Assembly (NCBI GenBank): GCA_007136145.1 | Contig: SLHN01000221.1 | Span: 1-16,962, forward strand | Length of the DNA: 16,962 bases | Reading direction: 5' to 3' | From: Thioalkalivibrio sp. | GTDB lineage: Bacteria > Pseudomonadota > Gammaproteobacteria > Ectothiorhodospirales > Ectothiorhodospiraceae | Part shown: piece after piece, positions 6,382-13,732 of the stretch | Numbering within the stretch: position 1 is the stretch's first letter | How the letters are laid out: each line of letters begins with the position of its first letter | The notes under the pieces: generated by a model | Told to the model about the DNA's origin: nothing | Databases searched by the model: none | What the model saw: the letters and a program-made list of their open reading frames with translations, nothing else | Position numbers and translations under genes: made by a program

Positions 6382-9231
6382 TCAGGCAAGGTGCCTGATC
6401 CGGGATGAATTCCCAAGGATCGGGCCCAAAAACCTACCGGTGTAACTTTTCTCGTGGTTGGCGATGGCCTCCGGGGTTCCGGCGATGAGAATCTGGCCAC
6501 CTCCCGCGCCACCCTCCGGACCAATATCGATCAGCCAGTCCGCGGTCTTGATGACATCAAGGTTGTGTTCGATCACGACAACGGTGTTGCCATGGTCGCG
6601 CAACCGGTGGAGCACCTTGAGGAGCTGTTCGACGTCGTGGAAGTGCAGCCCGGTCGTGGGCTCGTCGAGAATGTACAGAGTGCGCCCGGTATCGCGCTTG
6701 GACAGTTCGCGGGCGAGCTTGATTCTCTGGGCCTCGCCGCCGGAGAGCGTGGTCGCGTTCTGGCCGAGTTGGATGTATGCCAAACCGACATCGAGAAGGG
6801 TCTCGAGTTTGCGTCGGATCACGGGCACCGGCGAGAAGAAATCCAGGGCCTCCTCGACGGTCATCTCGAGCACTTCATGGATATTGCGGCCCTTGTATCG
6901 CACTTCGAGTGTCTCGCGGTTGTACCGGTGTCCTCGGCAGACGTCGCAGGGAACGAAGACGTCTGGCAGGAAGTGCATCTCGACCTTGATCACGCCATCG
7001 CCCTGACAGGCCTCGCAGCGTCCGCCGCGTACGTTGAAGGAAAAGCGTCCAGGCTTGTAGCCACGGGAGCGGGCCTCGGCAGTTGCGGCAAACAACTCCC
7101 GGATCGGTGTGAACAGGCCCGTATAGGTCGCAGGATTCGAGCGCGGGGTGCGGCCGATCGGACTCTGATCGATATCGACCACCTTGTCGACCCATTCCAG
7201 TCCCTCGATGGTGTCGTGCGCCGCGACCTCGTGGCTGCTCCGATGCAGTGCATTGGCCACGGCTGGATACAGGGTGTCATTGACCAAGGTCGACTTTCCT
7301 GAACCGGAGACCCCGGTCACACAGGTGAGGAGACCGATTGGAAACGATGCGTCAATGTATTTCAGGTTGTTGCCTCGAGCCCCGCGGATTGTGACGTTTC
7401 GGTCCATATCGGCCGGTGTGCGTCGTTCCGGGATCGGTATCGATCTGCGACCAGTCAGATAGGCGCCGGTGAGGGAACGTGGATTGTGTTCGACCTCCCT
7501 CGGGGTCCCACAGGCCACGACCTCGCCGCCATGGCGGCCAGCTCCAGGTCCGATGTCGACCACGTAGTCGGCCCGACGAATCGCCTCTTCGTCGTGTTCC
7601 ACGACTACGACGGTATTGCCGAGATCACGCAGGTTGAACAGCGTGCGGAGCAAGCGTTCGTTGTCACGTTGATGCAGGCCGATCGAAGGCTCATCCAGGA
7701 TATACATCACGCCGACAAGGGCGGATCCGATCTGTGATGCAAGACGGATGCGCTGGGCCTCCCCGCCGGACAGGGTTTCGGCGGAACGGTCCAACGCAAG
7801 GTAGTCGAGGCCGACATCCACGAGGAAGCCAAGGCGCGCGTCGATCTCGCGAACGATCTTCTCGGCGATGCGCGCATAGCGGCCCGGTAGCCGCAGGCCG
7901 TGGAAGAAGGCGCGTGCATCAGCCACGCTCATGGCCGTCAATGCCGGAAGATTGTGACCATTGATGAATACGTTTCGGGCCGCGGCGTTCAATCTCGTGC
8001 CTTCGCACTCGGAGCACGCGTGGCTGGCAAGATAGCGAGCGAGCTCCTCGCGTACAGCCGCCGAATCGGTTTCCCGGTAACGTCGCTCGAGGTTGGGGAT
8101 CACGCCTTCGAACCGACGTAGTTCGTCACGTGGTCGACCGTCGCCACCGGGATAGGCGAAGCGGATCTTTTCAACCCCGGAGCCATGCAGAATCACCGCG
8201 CGTACAGATGCCGGGAGTTCGATCCATGGGGTTTCAACATCGAAATCGTAGTGCCGGGCCAGGCTCTGCAACATACTGAAGTACCAGGCGTTGCGGCGGT
8301 CCCAGCCGCGTACGGCGCCACCGGCAAGACTGAGTTCGGGGACCGCGACCACCTTGACTGGATCGAAAGACTGACGCACGCCCAGGCCGTCGCAGGACGG
8401 GCAGGCACCGGCGGGGTTGTTGAACGAGAACAGCCTTGGCTCGAGTTCCCGAATCGCGTACCCACAGACGGGACAGGCGAAACGCGCGGAGAAAATCAGC
8501 GGGGATCGGTCAGGGTCGTCCATCCATGCGACCAGCGCGAGGCCTTCGGCAAGGTTGGTTGCGGTCTCGAAGGACTCCGCCAACCGTTGGCGCAGATCAC
8601 CACGCACCTTGAAACGGTCGATCACGATTTCGATGTCGTGCTTGCGTTTCGGATCAATCGGCGGCAGGGCATCGAGATCGAAGATCTCGCCGTTGATTCG
8701 GGCTCGCAGGAAACCCTGAGTGCGCATGGTCTCCAGCTGGCGGTGGTGCTCGCCCTTGCGCCCGCGCACGATCGGCGCCAGCAGCATCAGTTTGTCTCCC
8801 TCCGGCAGAGCCAGGACCTGGTCAACCATTTGCGAGATGGTTTGAGCGGCAAGGGTCTCGCCGTGTTCCGGGCAACGAGGCTCCCCGGCGCGTGCAAACA
8901 GCAGACGCAGGTAGTCGTAGATCTCTGTGATCGTGCCGACGGTGGAGCGGGGGTTGTGCGAGGTGCTCTTTTGTTCGATCGATATCGCCGGCGACAAGCC
9001 TTCGATCAGGTCGACATCCGGCTTTTCCATCATCGACAGAAACTGCCTTGCGTAGGTCGACAGACTTTCGACGTAACGACGCTGGCCCTCCGCGAACAGC
9101 GTGTCGAAGGCCAGGGACGACTTGCCCGAGCCGGAAACCCCAGTCACCACGATCAGCTTTTCCCGCGGAAGATCGAGATCAACGTTCTTCAGATTGTGTG
9201 TACGTGCACCGCGGATCCGGATCGTGGCCAT
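6382..9231 (-). CDS. uvrA: UvrABC excinuclease subunit A
   Basis: This is UvrA, the damage-recognition ATPase of nucleotide excision repair, which loads UvrB at bulky lesions. The 949 residues fit the family (E. coli 940). Two ABC modules are complete: Walker A GVSGSGKSS (31-39) and GVSGSGKS (640-647), signature LSGGEAQR (487-494 and 829-836), and Walker B YILDEPS/YILDEPT (510-516 and 853-859). Both zinc modules are intact, with C253/C256/C277/C280 and C739/C742/C762/C765. I chose the start at 9231 because MATIRIRGARTHNLKNVDL matches the family N-terminus and GGGGCAGG lies upstream; an ATG at 9273 adds 14 unconserved residues. I could not find an E. coli-type LexA box upstream. Confidence 0.98.
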   Translation of the reverse strand: MATIRIRGARTHNLKNVDLDLPREKLIVVTGVSGSGKSSLAFDTLFAEGQRRYVESLSTYARQFLSMMEKPDVDLIEGLSPAISIEQKSTSHNPRSTVGTITEIYDYLRLLFARAGEPRCPEHGETLAAQTISQMVDQVLALPEGDKLMLLAPIVRGRKGEHHRQLETMRTQGFLRARINGEIFDLDALPPIDPKRKHDIEIVIDRFKVRGDLRQRLAESFETATNLAEGLALVAWMDDPDRSPLIFSARFACPVCGYAIRELEPRLFSFNNPAGACPSCDGLGVRQSFDPVKVVAVPELSLAGGAVRGWDRRNAWYFSMLQSLARHYDFDVETPWIELPASVRAVILHGSGVEKIRFAYPGGDGRPRDELRRFEGVIPNLERRYRETDSAAVREELARYLASHACSECEGTRLNAAARNVFINGHNLPALTAMSVADARAFFHGLRLPGRYARIAEKIVREIDARLGFLVDVGLDYLALDRSAETLSGGEAQRIRLASQIGSALVGVMYILDEPSIGLHQRDNERLLRTLFNLRDLGNTVVVVEHDEEAIRRADYVVDIGPGAGRHGGEVVACGTPREVEHNPRSLTGAYLTGRRSIPIPERRTPADMDRNVTIRGARGNNLKYIDASFPIGLLTCVTGVSGSGKSTLVNDTLYPAVANALHRSSHEVAAHDTIEGLEWVDKVVDIDQSPIGRTPRSNPATYTGLFTPIRELFAATAEARSRGYKPGRFSFNVRGGRCEACQGDGVIKVEMHFLPDVFVPCDVCRGHRYNRETLEVRYKGRNIHEVLEMTVEEALDFFSPVPVIRRKLETLLDVGLAYIQLGQNATTLSGGEAQRIKLARELSKRDTGRTLYILDEPTTGLHFHDVEQLLKVLHRLRDHGNTVVVIEHNLDVIKTADWLIDIGPEGGAGGGQILIAGTPEAIANHEKSYTGRFLGPILGNSSRIRHLA

Positions 9232-9520
9232 ACCTGCCCCGCATTGACGACGTTGTTGCGCCCAGCCGCACATGGTATCACCGGTGGCGGGGTCTCCTGA
9301 TATTCCGGGTTAGTGGAAGGAGTGAGTACGCGGTTACCCGCGATGGCCCGGAGAATGCGTCCGGCGGAGTTTGTAGCCCGTGCCATACACTGGCCCCCGT
9401 CGACGGTCGCCGTGGACAATCCGTGCATCGCTGCGCTCCCGACCGAGTGCAGTCCCGTTCCGGTTCCCTGTAACATGCGGCACGGTCCTGCCATCCGTTA
9501 AAGGAACGACTGTTCTGTCC
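9232..9520. other. Divergent intergenic region between uvrA and the MFS gene
   Basis: This 289-base spacer must hold promoters for both divergent genes. I looked for sigma70 boxes with 16-18 base spacing and for a CTG-N10-CAG LexA site on both strands and found none convincing. The only exact symmetry I noted is the 8-base palindrome CACCGGTG (9279-9286). No gene is supported here. Confidence 0.5.
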
Positions 9521-10927
9521 ATGACTTCCAATGAACTGCGCGCCACGTCCGGGCTTGCCGCCATTTACTCGGTGCGCATGGCGGGTCTGTTCATGGTGTT
9601 GCCCGTTTTCGTGCTTTATGCCGACGTGCTGCCGGGTGCGACACCGTTTCTGATGGGGCTGGCACTGGGCATCTACGGATTGACCCAGGCGTTGTTGCAG
9701 ATCCCGTTCGGAATGATGTCCGACCGCGTGGGCCGCAAGCCGCTTATCGCCCTGGGTTTGCTGCTCCTGATCGCAGGTAGCGTCGTCGCGGCATTATCCG
9801 AGTCCGTCTACGGCATCATCGTTGGACGCGCCTTGCAGGGCGCCGGGGCCGTGGCCGCCGTTGTTCTGGCGCTGACCGCCGACCTGATCGCCGAGGAACG
9901 CAGGACCCGGGCTCTCGCGGTGATCGGTTTGACCATCGGCGTCACGTTTACGGTCGCGATGGTGCTTGGTCCGGTGATCGATCGGTCCTTTGGTCTGGCC
10001 GGGATTTTCTGGCTGACCGCTCTGCTGGGCGGCGTTGCCCTGCTCCTGCTGTATTTCTGGGTGCCGATGCCCCTGCGGTACAGCCCGCACCCGGACATGG
10101 TTCCCGTGCCGGGAGGTCTTCGGCATGTGCTTCGCGATGCGGAGCTGATGCGCCTCAATGCGGGTATTTTCATCCTGCATACGACCCTCGCGGCCAATTT
10201 CCTGGTGCTTCCCGTGATGCTGGTGGAGCGGCTGGGGCTGGCTTCCGATTTTCACTACCGGGTCTATCTGCCGGTTCTGGTCCTGGGCTTCCTGCTGATG
10301 ATTCCCGCGGTGATCCTGGCGGAACGCAAACGCGTGCTGAAACCCGTGTTGCTTGGGGCAATCGTGCTGCTCATCCTGGTCCAGGTGATGCTGCCGTCCG
10401 CTTACGGTTGGTTTTGGCTCGGACTTGGTCTGGTATTGTTCTTCGCCGCGTTCAACCTGCTCGAGGCCACTTTGCCATCGATGGTGGCAAAGGCTGCTCC
10501 GGTCGCGGACAAGGGAACCGCGATGGGTGTGTTTTCGACCAGCCAGTTCCTTGGTATCTTTGCCGGCGGGGTTCTGGGTGGCTGGGTTCTGACCCACTGG
10601 GGAACGACCGGCGTGTTCGGCATTGGTCTCCTCGCCGCATCGGTCTGGCTGGTCCTTGGCCTGATGATGGCGCCGATAGCGCATCTTTCCAGTCGCGCCT
10701 ACGCGCTCCCTTTCGGATGGAAGGACTCCGTTGCGGAGTTGAACGCGTTGCTGGGGCAGATGGGCGGCGTGGCCGAAGCGCGGGTGAGCGCACGCGAGGC
10801 CGCCATATACCTGAAAGTGGACCCCGCTCGGTTTGACGAGGCCGCGTTGCGCGCTGTGTTGGGGCGACAGGATCACGCCGATGCATCCATGCGCCGCCCG
10901 CCGGCGCAGGGGGTTCCTGACGGATAA
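9521..10927 (+). CDS. MFS transporter, YajR-like, with C-terminal YAM-type domain
   Basis: The 468-residue product is a major facilitator superfamily transporter with about 12 hydrophobic segments. After TM2 it has the MFS motif A, GMMSDRVGRKPL. After the last TM, about 60 soluble residues contain GVAEARVSAREAAIYLKVDP, resembling the ferredoxin-like YAM domain of E. coli YajR (454 residues), so a YajR-like drug/proton exporter is the best guess; the substrate is unknown. The start at 9521 is chosen because MTSNELRATSGLAAIYSVRM directly precedes TM1; the frame stays open 47 codons upstream but that stretch is Arg/Pro-rich and unlike a transporter N-terminus. The nearest AAGGA is 15 bases before the ATG, longer than ideal. 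It is divergent from uvrA, an arrangement also seen in Pseudomonas, where ssb follows. Confidence 0.88.
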   Translation: MTSNELRATSGLAAIYSVRMAGLFMVLPVFVLYADVLPGATPFLMGLALGIYGLTQALLQIPFGMMSDRVGRKPLIALGLLLLIAGSVVAALSESVYGIIVGRALQGAGAVAAVVLALTADLIAEERRTRALAVIGLTIGVTFTVAMVLGPVIDRSFGLAGIFWLTALLGGVALLLLYFWVPMPLRYSPHPDMVPVPGGLRHVLRDAELMRLNAGIFILHTTLAANFLVLPVMLVERLGLASDFHYRVYLPVLVLGFLLMIPAVILAERKRVLKPVLLGAIVLLILVQVMLPSAYGWFWLGLGLVLFFAAFNLLEATLPSMVAKAAPVADKGTAMGVFSTSQFLGIFAGGVLGGWVLTHWGTTGVFGIGLLAASVWLVLGLMMAPIAHLSSRAYALPFGWKDSVAELNALLGQMGGVAEARVSAREAAIYLKVDPARFDEAALRAVLGRQDHADASMRRPPAQGVPDG

Positions 10928-10942
10928 TGATGCCGCGTTGCA

Positions 10943-10958
10943 CGGCCTCCCGAGGCCG
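10943..10958. other. Small hairpin between convergent MFS and GrpB genes
   Basis: CGGCCT (10943-10948) and AGGCCG (10953-10958) form a 6-bp GC-rich stem with a CCCG loop, closely followed by the palindrome CCGGATCCGG (10961-10970). It lies in the 68-base gap between two convergent genes, where a terminator is expected, but neither side has a T-tract, so the role is uncertain. Confidence 0.3.
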
Positions 10959-10995
10959 GTCCGGATCCGGGATGAGTGGTGGCCGGCGGTTGCGA

Positions 10996-11613
10996 TCACC
11001 CTGTTCGCGATTTTCGCGCCGCAGTCAGGATCTTGAGCACCATTGGACCCTTCGCCGCGGTATACGCAGCCCGGTCATCGGCATACTTGCGCGCCAGCTC
11101 ACGTTTCTGCTGTTCGTAGCGATCGCGCGTTTCCGGATCGGAGGCCAGTGCATCCCGGAAATCCAGCCAGGCGCGCCAGTGTGGCGAACGCCAGTTAACA
11201 ACATGGAGATGGATCGTCGCTGGATCGCCCTTGCGGAAAAAGTGTCTGCCGCGCAGCCCGAAGGTGCCGAAATAGGTGTATCCCAGCGACTCGAGCGCGC
11301 GCACCACACGCGGGCTTCCAGCGGGGATATCCAACGCCAGAGCGACGTCGATGATGGGTTTCGCACTCAGGCCAGCTACCGCGGTGCTACCAACATGCTC
11401 GACGGACCTCAATCCAGGGATGCCGGCCTGCCATAGCTGCTGCGCGATCCGCTGAAAACGCGCAGCCCAGTCAGGGTTCCATCCGACCAGCGTGACCGAA
11501 TCGTCGGAGCGGCCGGTCACCGGATCGGAAGTTGTCTCCTGCGCGCTTGCATGCTCGGCCGTTGGGTCGACGGGTGCGCGCGGTGGCCATACGTTCTCGT
11601 CAGCTGGGGCCAT
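10996..11613 (-). CDS. GrpB family (UPF0157) nucleotidyltransferase-like protein
   Basis: The product belongs to the GrpB/UPF0157 family, a nucleotidyltransferase-fold group of unknown substrate that is sometimes fused to dephospho-CoA kinase. Counting from the ATG at 11613 (205 residues), the domain spans roughly residues 40-195. Visible family motifs are VGWNPDWAARFQRIAQQL, the core VEHVGSTAVAGLSAKPIIDV, RHFFRKGDPATIHLHVV and WLDFRDALASDPETRDRYEQ. The start is unsure. The frame is open to a TTG at 11643, while a GTG at 11520 would give 174 residues, closer to the usual size, with AGGAGA (11535-11540) 14 bases upstream. The N-terminal stretch before the domain is Pro/Glu/Thr-rich and unlike the family. 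The gene converges on the MFS gene and shares no obvious pathway with it. Confidence 0.85.
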   Translation of the reverse strand: MAPADENVWPPRAPVDPTAEHASAQETTSDPVTGRSDDSVTLVGWNPDWAARFQRIAQQLWQAGIPGLRSVEHVGSTAVAGLSAKPIIDVALALDIPAGSPRVVRALESLGYTYFGTFGLRGRHFFRKGDPATIHLHVVNWRSPHWRAWLDFRDALASDPETRDRYEQQKRELARKYADDRAAYTAAKGPMVLKILTAARKSRTG

Positions 11614-11781
11614 CGGGTAATCCGAATGGGAACAGACCACCAATCCTGTGTCGCATCACTCTCTCCGCTCGGTTCGCGCCCGTCACCAATCATCAATGCC
11701 CCGAAACTGCTTGTCCGGTCGATGCAGAGTTTGCGGGTTTGCCGGGGAAGCCATCCCGGCCGCTGCCATGCGCTTGCAATG

Positions 11782-11794
11782 AACGAGCCCCCCC
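11782..11794 (+). repeat. 13-base direct repeat, copy 1
   Basis: AACGAGCCCCCCC here is identical to 12135-12147. The two copies, in the same orientation, bracket a 340-base segment that contains all three REP-like palindromes. The run of seven C limits how much weight the match deserves, but AACGAG is shared as well. Confidence 0.5.
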
Positions 11795-11862
11795 GGATGA
11801 CGTATATAGGTTAACTCTCATGGTCATGCCAGCCACCCCGAAACAGGAAAGGTGCAAGTGCA

Positions 11863-11891
11863 GGGTGCCAATGAGCGCAGCGAATTGCACC
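11863..11891 (+). repeat. REP-like palindrome, copy 1 of an inverted pair
   Basis: GGGTGCCAAT (11863-11872) and AATTGCACC (11883-11891) are arms of an imperfect hairpin: GGTGC pairs with GCACC and AAT with ATT, leaving one C bulged. The loop contains GAGCGCAGCG. The layout resembles a widespread gammaproteobacterial intergenic palindrome (GGTGCGG...GAGCGAAGCG...CCGCACC from memory), with the inner pairs changed together on both arms. That compensating change suggests the fold matters. Confidence 0.55.
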
Positions 11892-11933
11892 GCGCGAGGC
11901 CCGGGAGCCTGGGGACCACGGCCGGCGTGGTAT

Positions 11934-11967
11934 CGGTGCGGTTCGGCTCCGCCTCACGGCACCCTAC
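11934..11967 (-). repeat. REP-like palindrome with GTAG head, copy 2 of the inverted pair
   Basis: Read on the minus strand this starts GTAGGGTGCCGTGAGGCGGA and ends GAACCGCACCG. GTAG followed by an imperfect palindrome is the layout of REP elements mobilised by REP-associated tyrosine transposases (RAYTs). GGTGC/GCACC and GGC/GCC pair. Copy 1 lies 42 bases away in the opposite orientation and shares GGGTGCC, the central GAG/GCG pattern and GCACCG, so the two can also pair with each other into one long hairpin. The spacer itself contains ACCACG-gccgg-CGTGGT (11915-11931). Confidence 0.6.
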
Positions 11968-12063
11968 GCGGGTTCCTTCACGTTAACAGTCATAACCTTC
12001 GGGCCACCCCTGACGATGAAAGCCAATCGGCCATGGGTCCGCCGACCAGAATGGCTTCGAGCC

Positions 12064-12087
12064 TGTAGGAGCGAGCCTCGCTCGCGA
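12064..12087 (+). repeat. REP-like element of the TGTAGGAGCGAGC type
   Basis: TGTAGGAGCGAGCCTCGCTC (12064-12083) continues to GCGAA (12087 region). GCGAGC (12071-12076) and GCTCGC (12080-12085) pair perfectly around a CTC loop, and the GTAG tetranucleotide (12065-12068) sits just before the palindrome. This closely matches a very common Pseudomonas-type REP. It differs in sequence from the inverted pair upstream. The 10-base palindrome CGCTCGAGCG follows at 12094-12103. Confidence 0.7.
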
Positions 12088-12134
12088 AACCAGCGCTCGA
12101 GCGGCCGTGACTTTCACGCTAATCATTATCACGA

Positions 12135-12147
12135 AACGAGCCCCCCC
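12135..12147 (+). repeat. 13-base direct repeat, copy 2
   Basis: AACGAGCCCCCCC, identical and in the same orientation to 11782-11794. See that entry; together they bracket the REP-like cluster. Confidence 0.5.
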
Positions 12148-12261
12148 TGCCACAAACGCTTGGTCAGTCCGACCCGCCGGCGAGGTGCGTCTCGAGAATC
12201 TGCAAGAGACCCACTCGGCGGCAAGCGGTTGATGTGGCGCTGGGTATGCCTCCGTCCTATG

Positions 12262-12276
12262 CTGATTTTTAATCAG
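12262..12276. promoter_or_regulatory. AT-rich palindrome upstream of the cNMP/EAL gene
   Basis: CTGATT-TTT-AATCAG is a perfect 6-bp inverted repeat around three T, about 70 bases before the start codon. It could be an operator or part of a promoter core, but I could not place a matching -35 box, so the function is open. Confidence 0.3.
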
Positions 12277-12292
12277 GCTCGTTGGATGTCAG

Positions 12293-12310
12293 GGCATTCC
12301 CCCGAATGCC
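12293..12310. promoter_or_regulatory. Inverted repeat GGCATTC-N4-GAATGCC before the cNMP/EAL gene
   Basis: Two perfect 7-base arms are separated by four C, ending 34 bases before the ATG. There is no T-tract, so a terminator is unlikely. The 18-base symmetric site is the right size for a dimeric regulator, or it may form a hairpin in the mRNA leader. Confidence 0.4.
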
Positions 12311-12344
12311 TCTGATCGACAGGCAATGAAGAGGTGACTGCACG

Positions 12345-13586
12345 ATGGCGCAACAACCCGAACACATTCCCCGTAGTCAGGGCGGTCGCCGAGCGCAGCG
12401 TGTCTATGAACCTGGTGAACGGATATTTGCCGAGGGTGAGCGAGGGGATACCGCATACATCATTCAATGCGGCCAAGTGGAACTCACCCGGTACAGCGGG
12501 ACGAGCATTGACCGGATTGCCTTGCTCGATCCGGGTGAGTTGTTCGGAGAAATGGCTTTGGTGGATGGGCGTCCTCGTACCGCCAATGCGACCGCGGTCG
12601 GAGCGGTCGAGCTGCTGACCATTGATCGCGCCTATGTGGAGAAAAAGATCGCGCAAACGGATTCGCTCGTTGCGCTGTTCATGCGCGTTATCATGGCGCG
12701 GTTCAGGGACCAGCTTGCGATGAATCAATGCGGTGTCGGTGAGCCTGTAGGCGAGGTGGGCGCTGGCCCCGCGAAGCTGTCCTACGCTGAAGATCTTGTG
12801 CGGACAACGAAGCGCATGGAGGTCGATTTCGCCCTCCGCGAGGCCCTGGATTCCAGTGAGCTCGCGTTGTTCTATCAGCCGATCATGGATCTGCATACGG
12901 GTGATCTGGCCGGTTGCGAGGCGCTGTTGCGCTGGCGTCGCCGAGGCGCGGATGTAACCGGGCCTGATGAGTTTGTCCCCCTGGCCGAGGATACGGGGAT
13001 GATCGTACCCATTGGCGAGTGGGCTTTCGGGCAAGTGTGCCGGGACCTGAAGCTTTTCGACCGCAAGATATGTGTGCAGGACAAGCCGCCACTCTATATC
13101 AGTGTCAACCTGTCGGGTCGCCAGTTCGAGCAGTCCGATCTTGTGCAACGTTTCCAGTTGCTGGCGGCAGCCGCGGGAGCGGATCCAGGGCGCATCCGGA
13201 TCGAGGTCACCGAGACATTGTTGATCGATAATCCGACGCGTGCCCAGACGATGCTTCAGGATTTGCGCAAGGCTGGGTTCAGGATTGCAATGGATGATTT
13301 CGGGACCGGTTACTCGAGTTTCAGCTACCTTCACCAATACCCGATCGATATCTTGAAAATCGATCGTTCCTTTACTTCCGGTATTCTGACCGATGCTCGT
13401 ATCGCCAGTATCGTTCGGGCGCTGGTCGCGATGGCCGACAGTCTCGGCATGGCTGTTATCGCGGAAGGCGTAACGGACCCGCGAGAGGCAGAGTATCTCC
13501 GTGGCCATGGGTGCCAATACGGTCAGGGATACCTGTTCTCGCCACCACTGCCGATCGACGCCTTCCTTGAAAACTATGGAATGTGA
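12345..13586 (+). CDS. Cyclic-nucleotide-binding / EAL domain protein (probable c-di-GMP phosphodiesterase)
   Basis: The 413-residue soluble protein joins an N-terminal cNMP-binding domain (about 18-125) to a C-terminal EAL domain (about 160-410), which hydrolyses c-di-GMP to pGpG. The cNMP domain has a good phosphate-binding cassette, GELFGEMALVDGRPRTANAT (64-83), with E69 and R78 in place. The EAL domain keeps its metal and catalytic residues: E192 (EALLRW), N255 (VNLSGRQ), E290 (EVTET), D317/D318 (MDDFGTGYSS), K338 (LKIDRSF), E374 (IAEGV) and Q394 (YGQGYLFSPP). No TM, signal peptide or GGDEF is present. AAGAGGTGA (12329-12337) precedes the ATG. Bdellovibrio Bd1971 is a known cAMP-activated cNMP-EAL phosphodiesterase, so regulation of the EAL activity by cAMP or cGMP is a reasonable inference. 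The next gene also carries cNMP domains. Confidence 0.93.
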   Translation: MAQQPEHIPRSQGGRRAQRVYEPGERIFAEGERGDTAYIIQCGQVELTRYSGTSIDRIALLDPGELFGEMALVDGRPRTANATAVGAVELLTIDRAYVEKKIAQTDSLVALFMRVIMARFRDQLAMNQCGVGEPVGEVGAGPAKLSYAEDLVRTTKRMEVDFALREALDSSELALFYQPIMDLHTGDLAGCEALLRWRRRGADVTGPDEFVPLAEDTGMIVPIGEWAFGQVCRDLKLFDRKICVQDKPPLYISVNLSGRQFEQSDLVQRFQLLAAAAGADPGRIRIEVTETLLIDNPTRAQTMLQDLRKAGFRIAMDDFGTGYSSFSYLHQYPIDILKIDRSFTSGILTDARIASIVRALVAMADSLGMAVIAEGVTDPREAEYLRGHGCQYGQGYLFSPPLPIDAFLENYGM

Positions 13587-13732
13587 CTCGTGCCGGCGCC
13601 AAACGCGGATGTTGCAGTGCTCGGTCGGGCAACTAGCGGTCTTGGTGGGTCACTGATTGCAACCCATCAGTCTAGGCGATTTCTGTCAAACAAAATACCG
13701 TCTTGCTGGTCTTTTCGTCCGTCGGCTGCGTT

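Larger units (their letters stand above)
11644..12344. other. Gene-poor intergenic region with repeat elements
   Basis: No reading frame here has a recognisable product or good coding character. What the region does hold is listed separately: an inverted pair of REP-like palindromes, a GTAG-headed REP-like element, two identical 13-base sequences, and two short palindromes near the start of the downstream gene. A TATATA (11803-11808) lies 23 bases after TTGCAA (11774-11779), too far apart for a normal promoter. Confidence 0.6.

Noticed and set aside
9232..9273. Upstream ATG extending UvrA by 14 residues
   Set aside because: MCGWAQQRRQCGAG is unlike UvrA N-termini, while the ATG at 9231 gives the family start MATIRIRGARTHNLKN.
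8185..9300. Long + strand reading frame (371 codons) opposite uvrA
   Set aside because: It is a mirror of a highly conserved gene in GC-rich DNA and its translation has no recognisable domain. The same applies to long frames opposite rplO/secY (1549-2643), the MFS gene (9794-10999), the EAL gene (12273-13517) and the rhodanese/DsbA genes (14500-15855).
9460..9480. CTGTAACATGCGGCAC as a LexA box between uvrA and the MFS gene
   Set aside because: The right half is CAC rather than CAG and the centre is not AT-rich, so it does not meet the CTG-N10-CAG pattern.
9380..9520. 47-codon N-terminal extension of the MFS gene
   Set aside because: The stretch is rich in Arg and Pro and precedes a normal MFS start; it overlaps the expected promoter region.
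11863..11967. CRISPR-like or tRNA-like structure in the repeat region
   Set aside because: The repeats are inverted, only two related copies exist, there are no regular spacers, and no tRNA cloverleaf or CCA end is visible.
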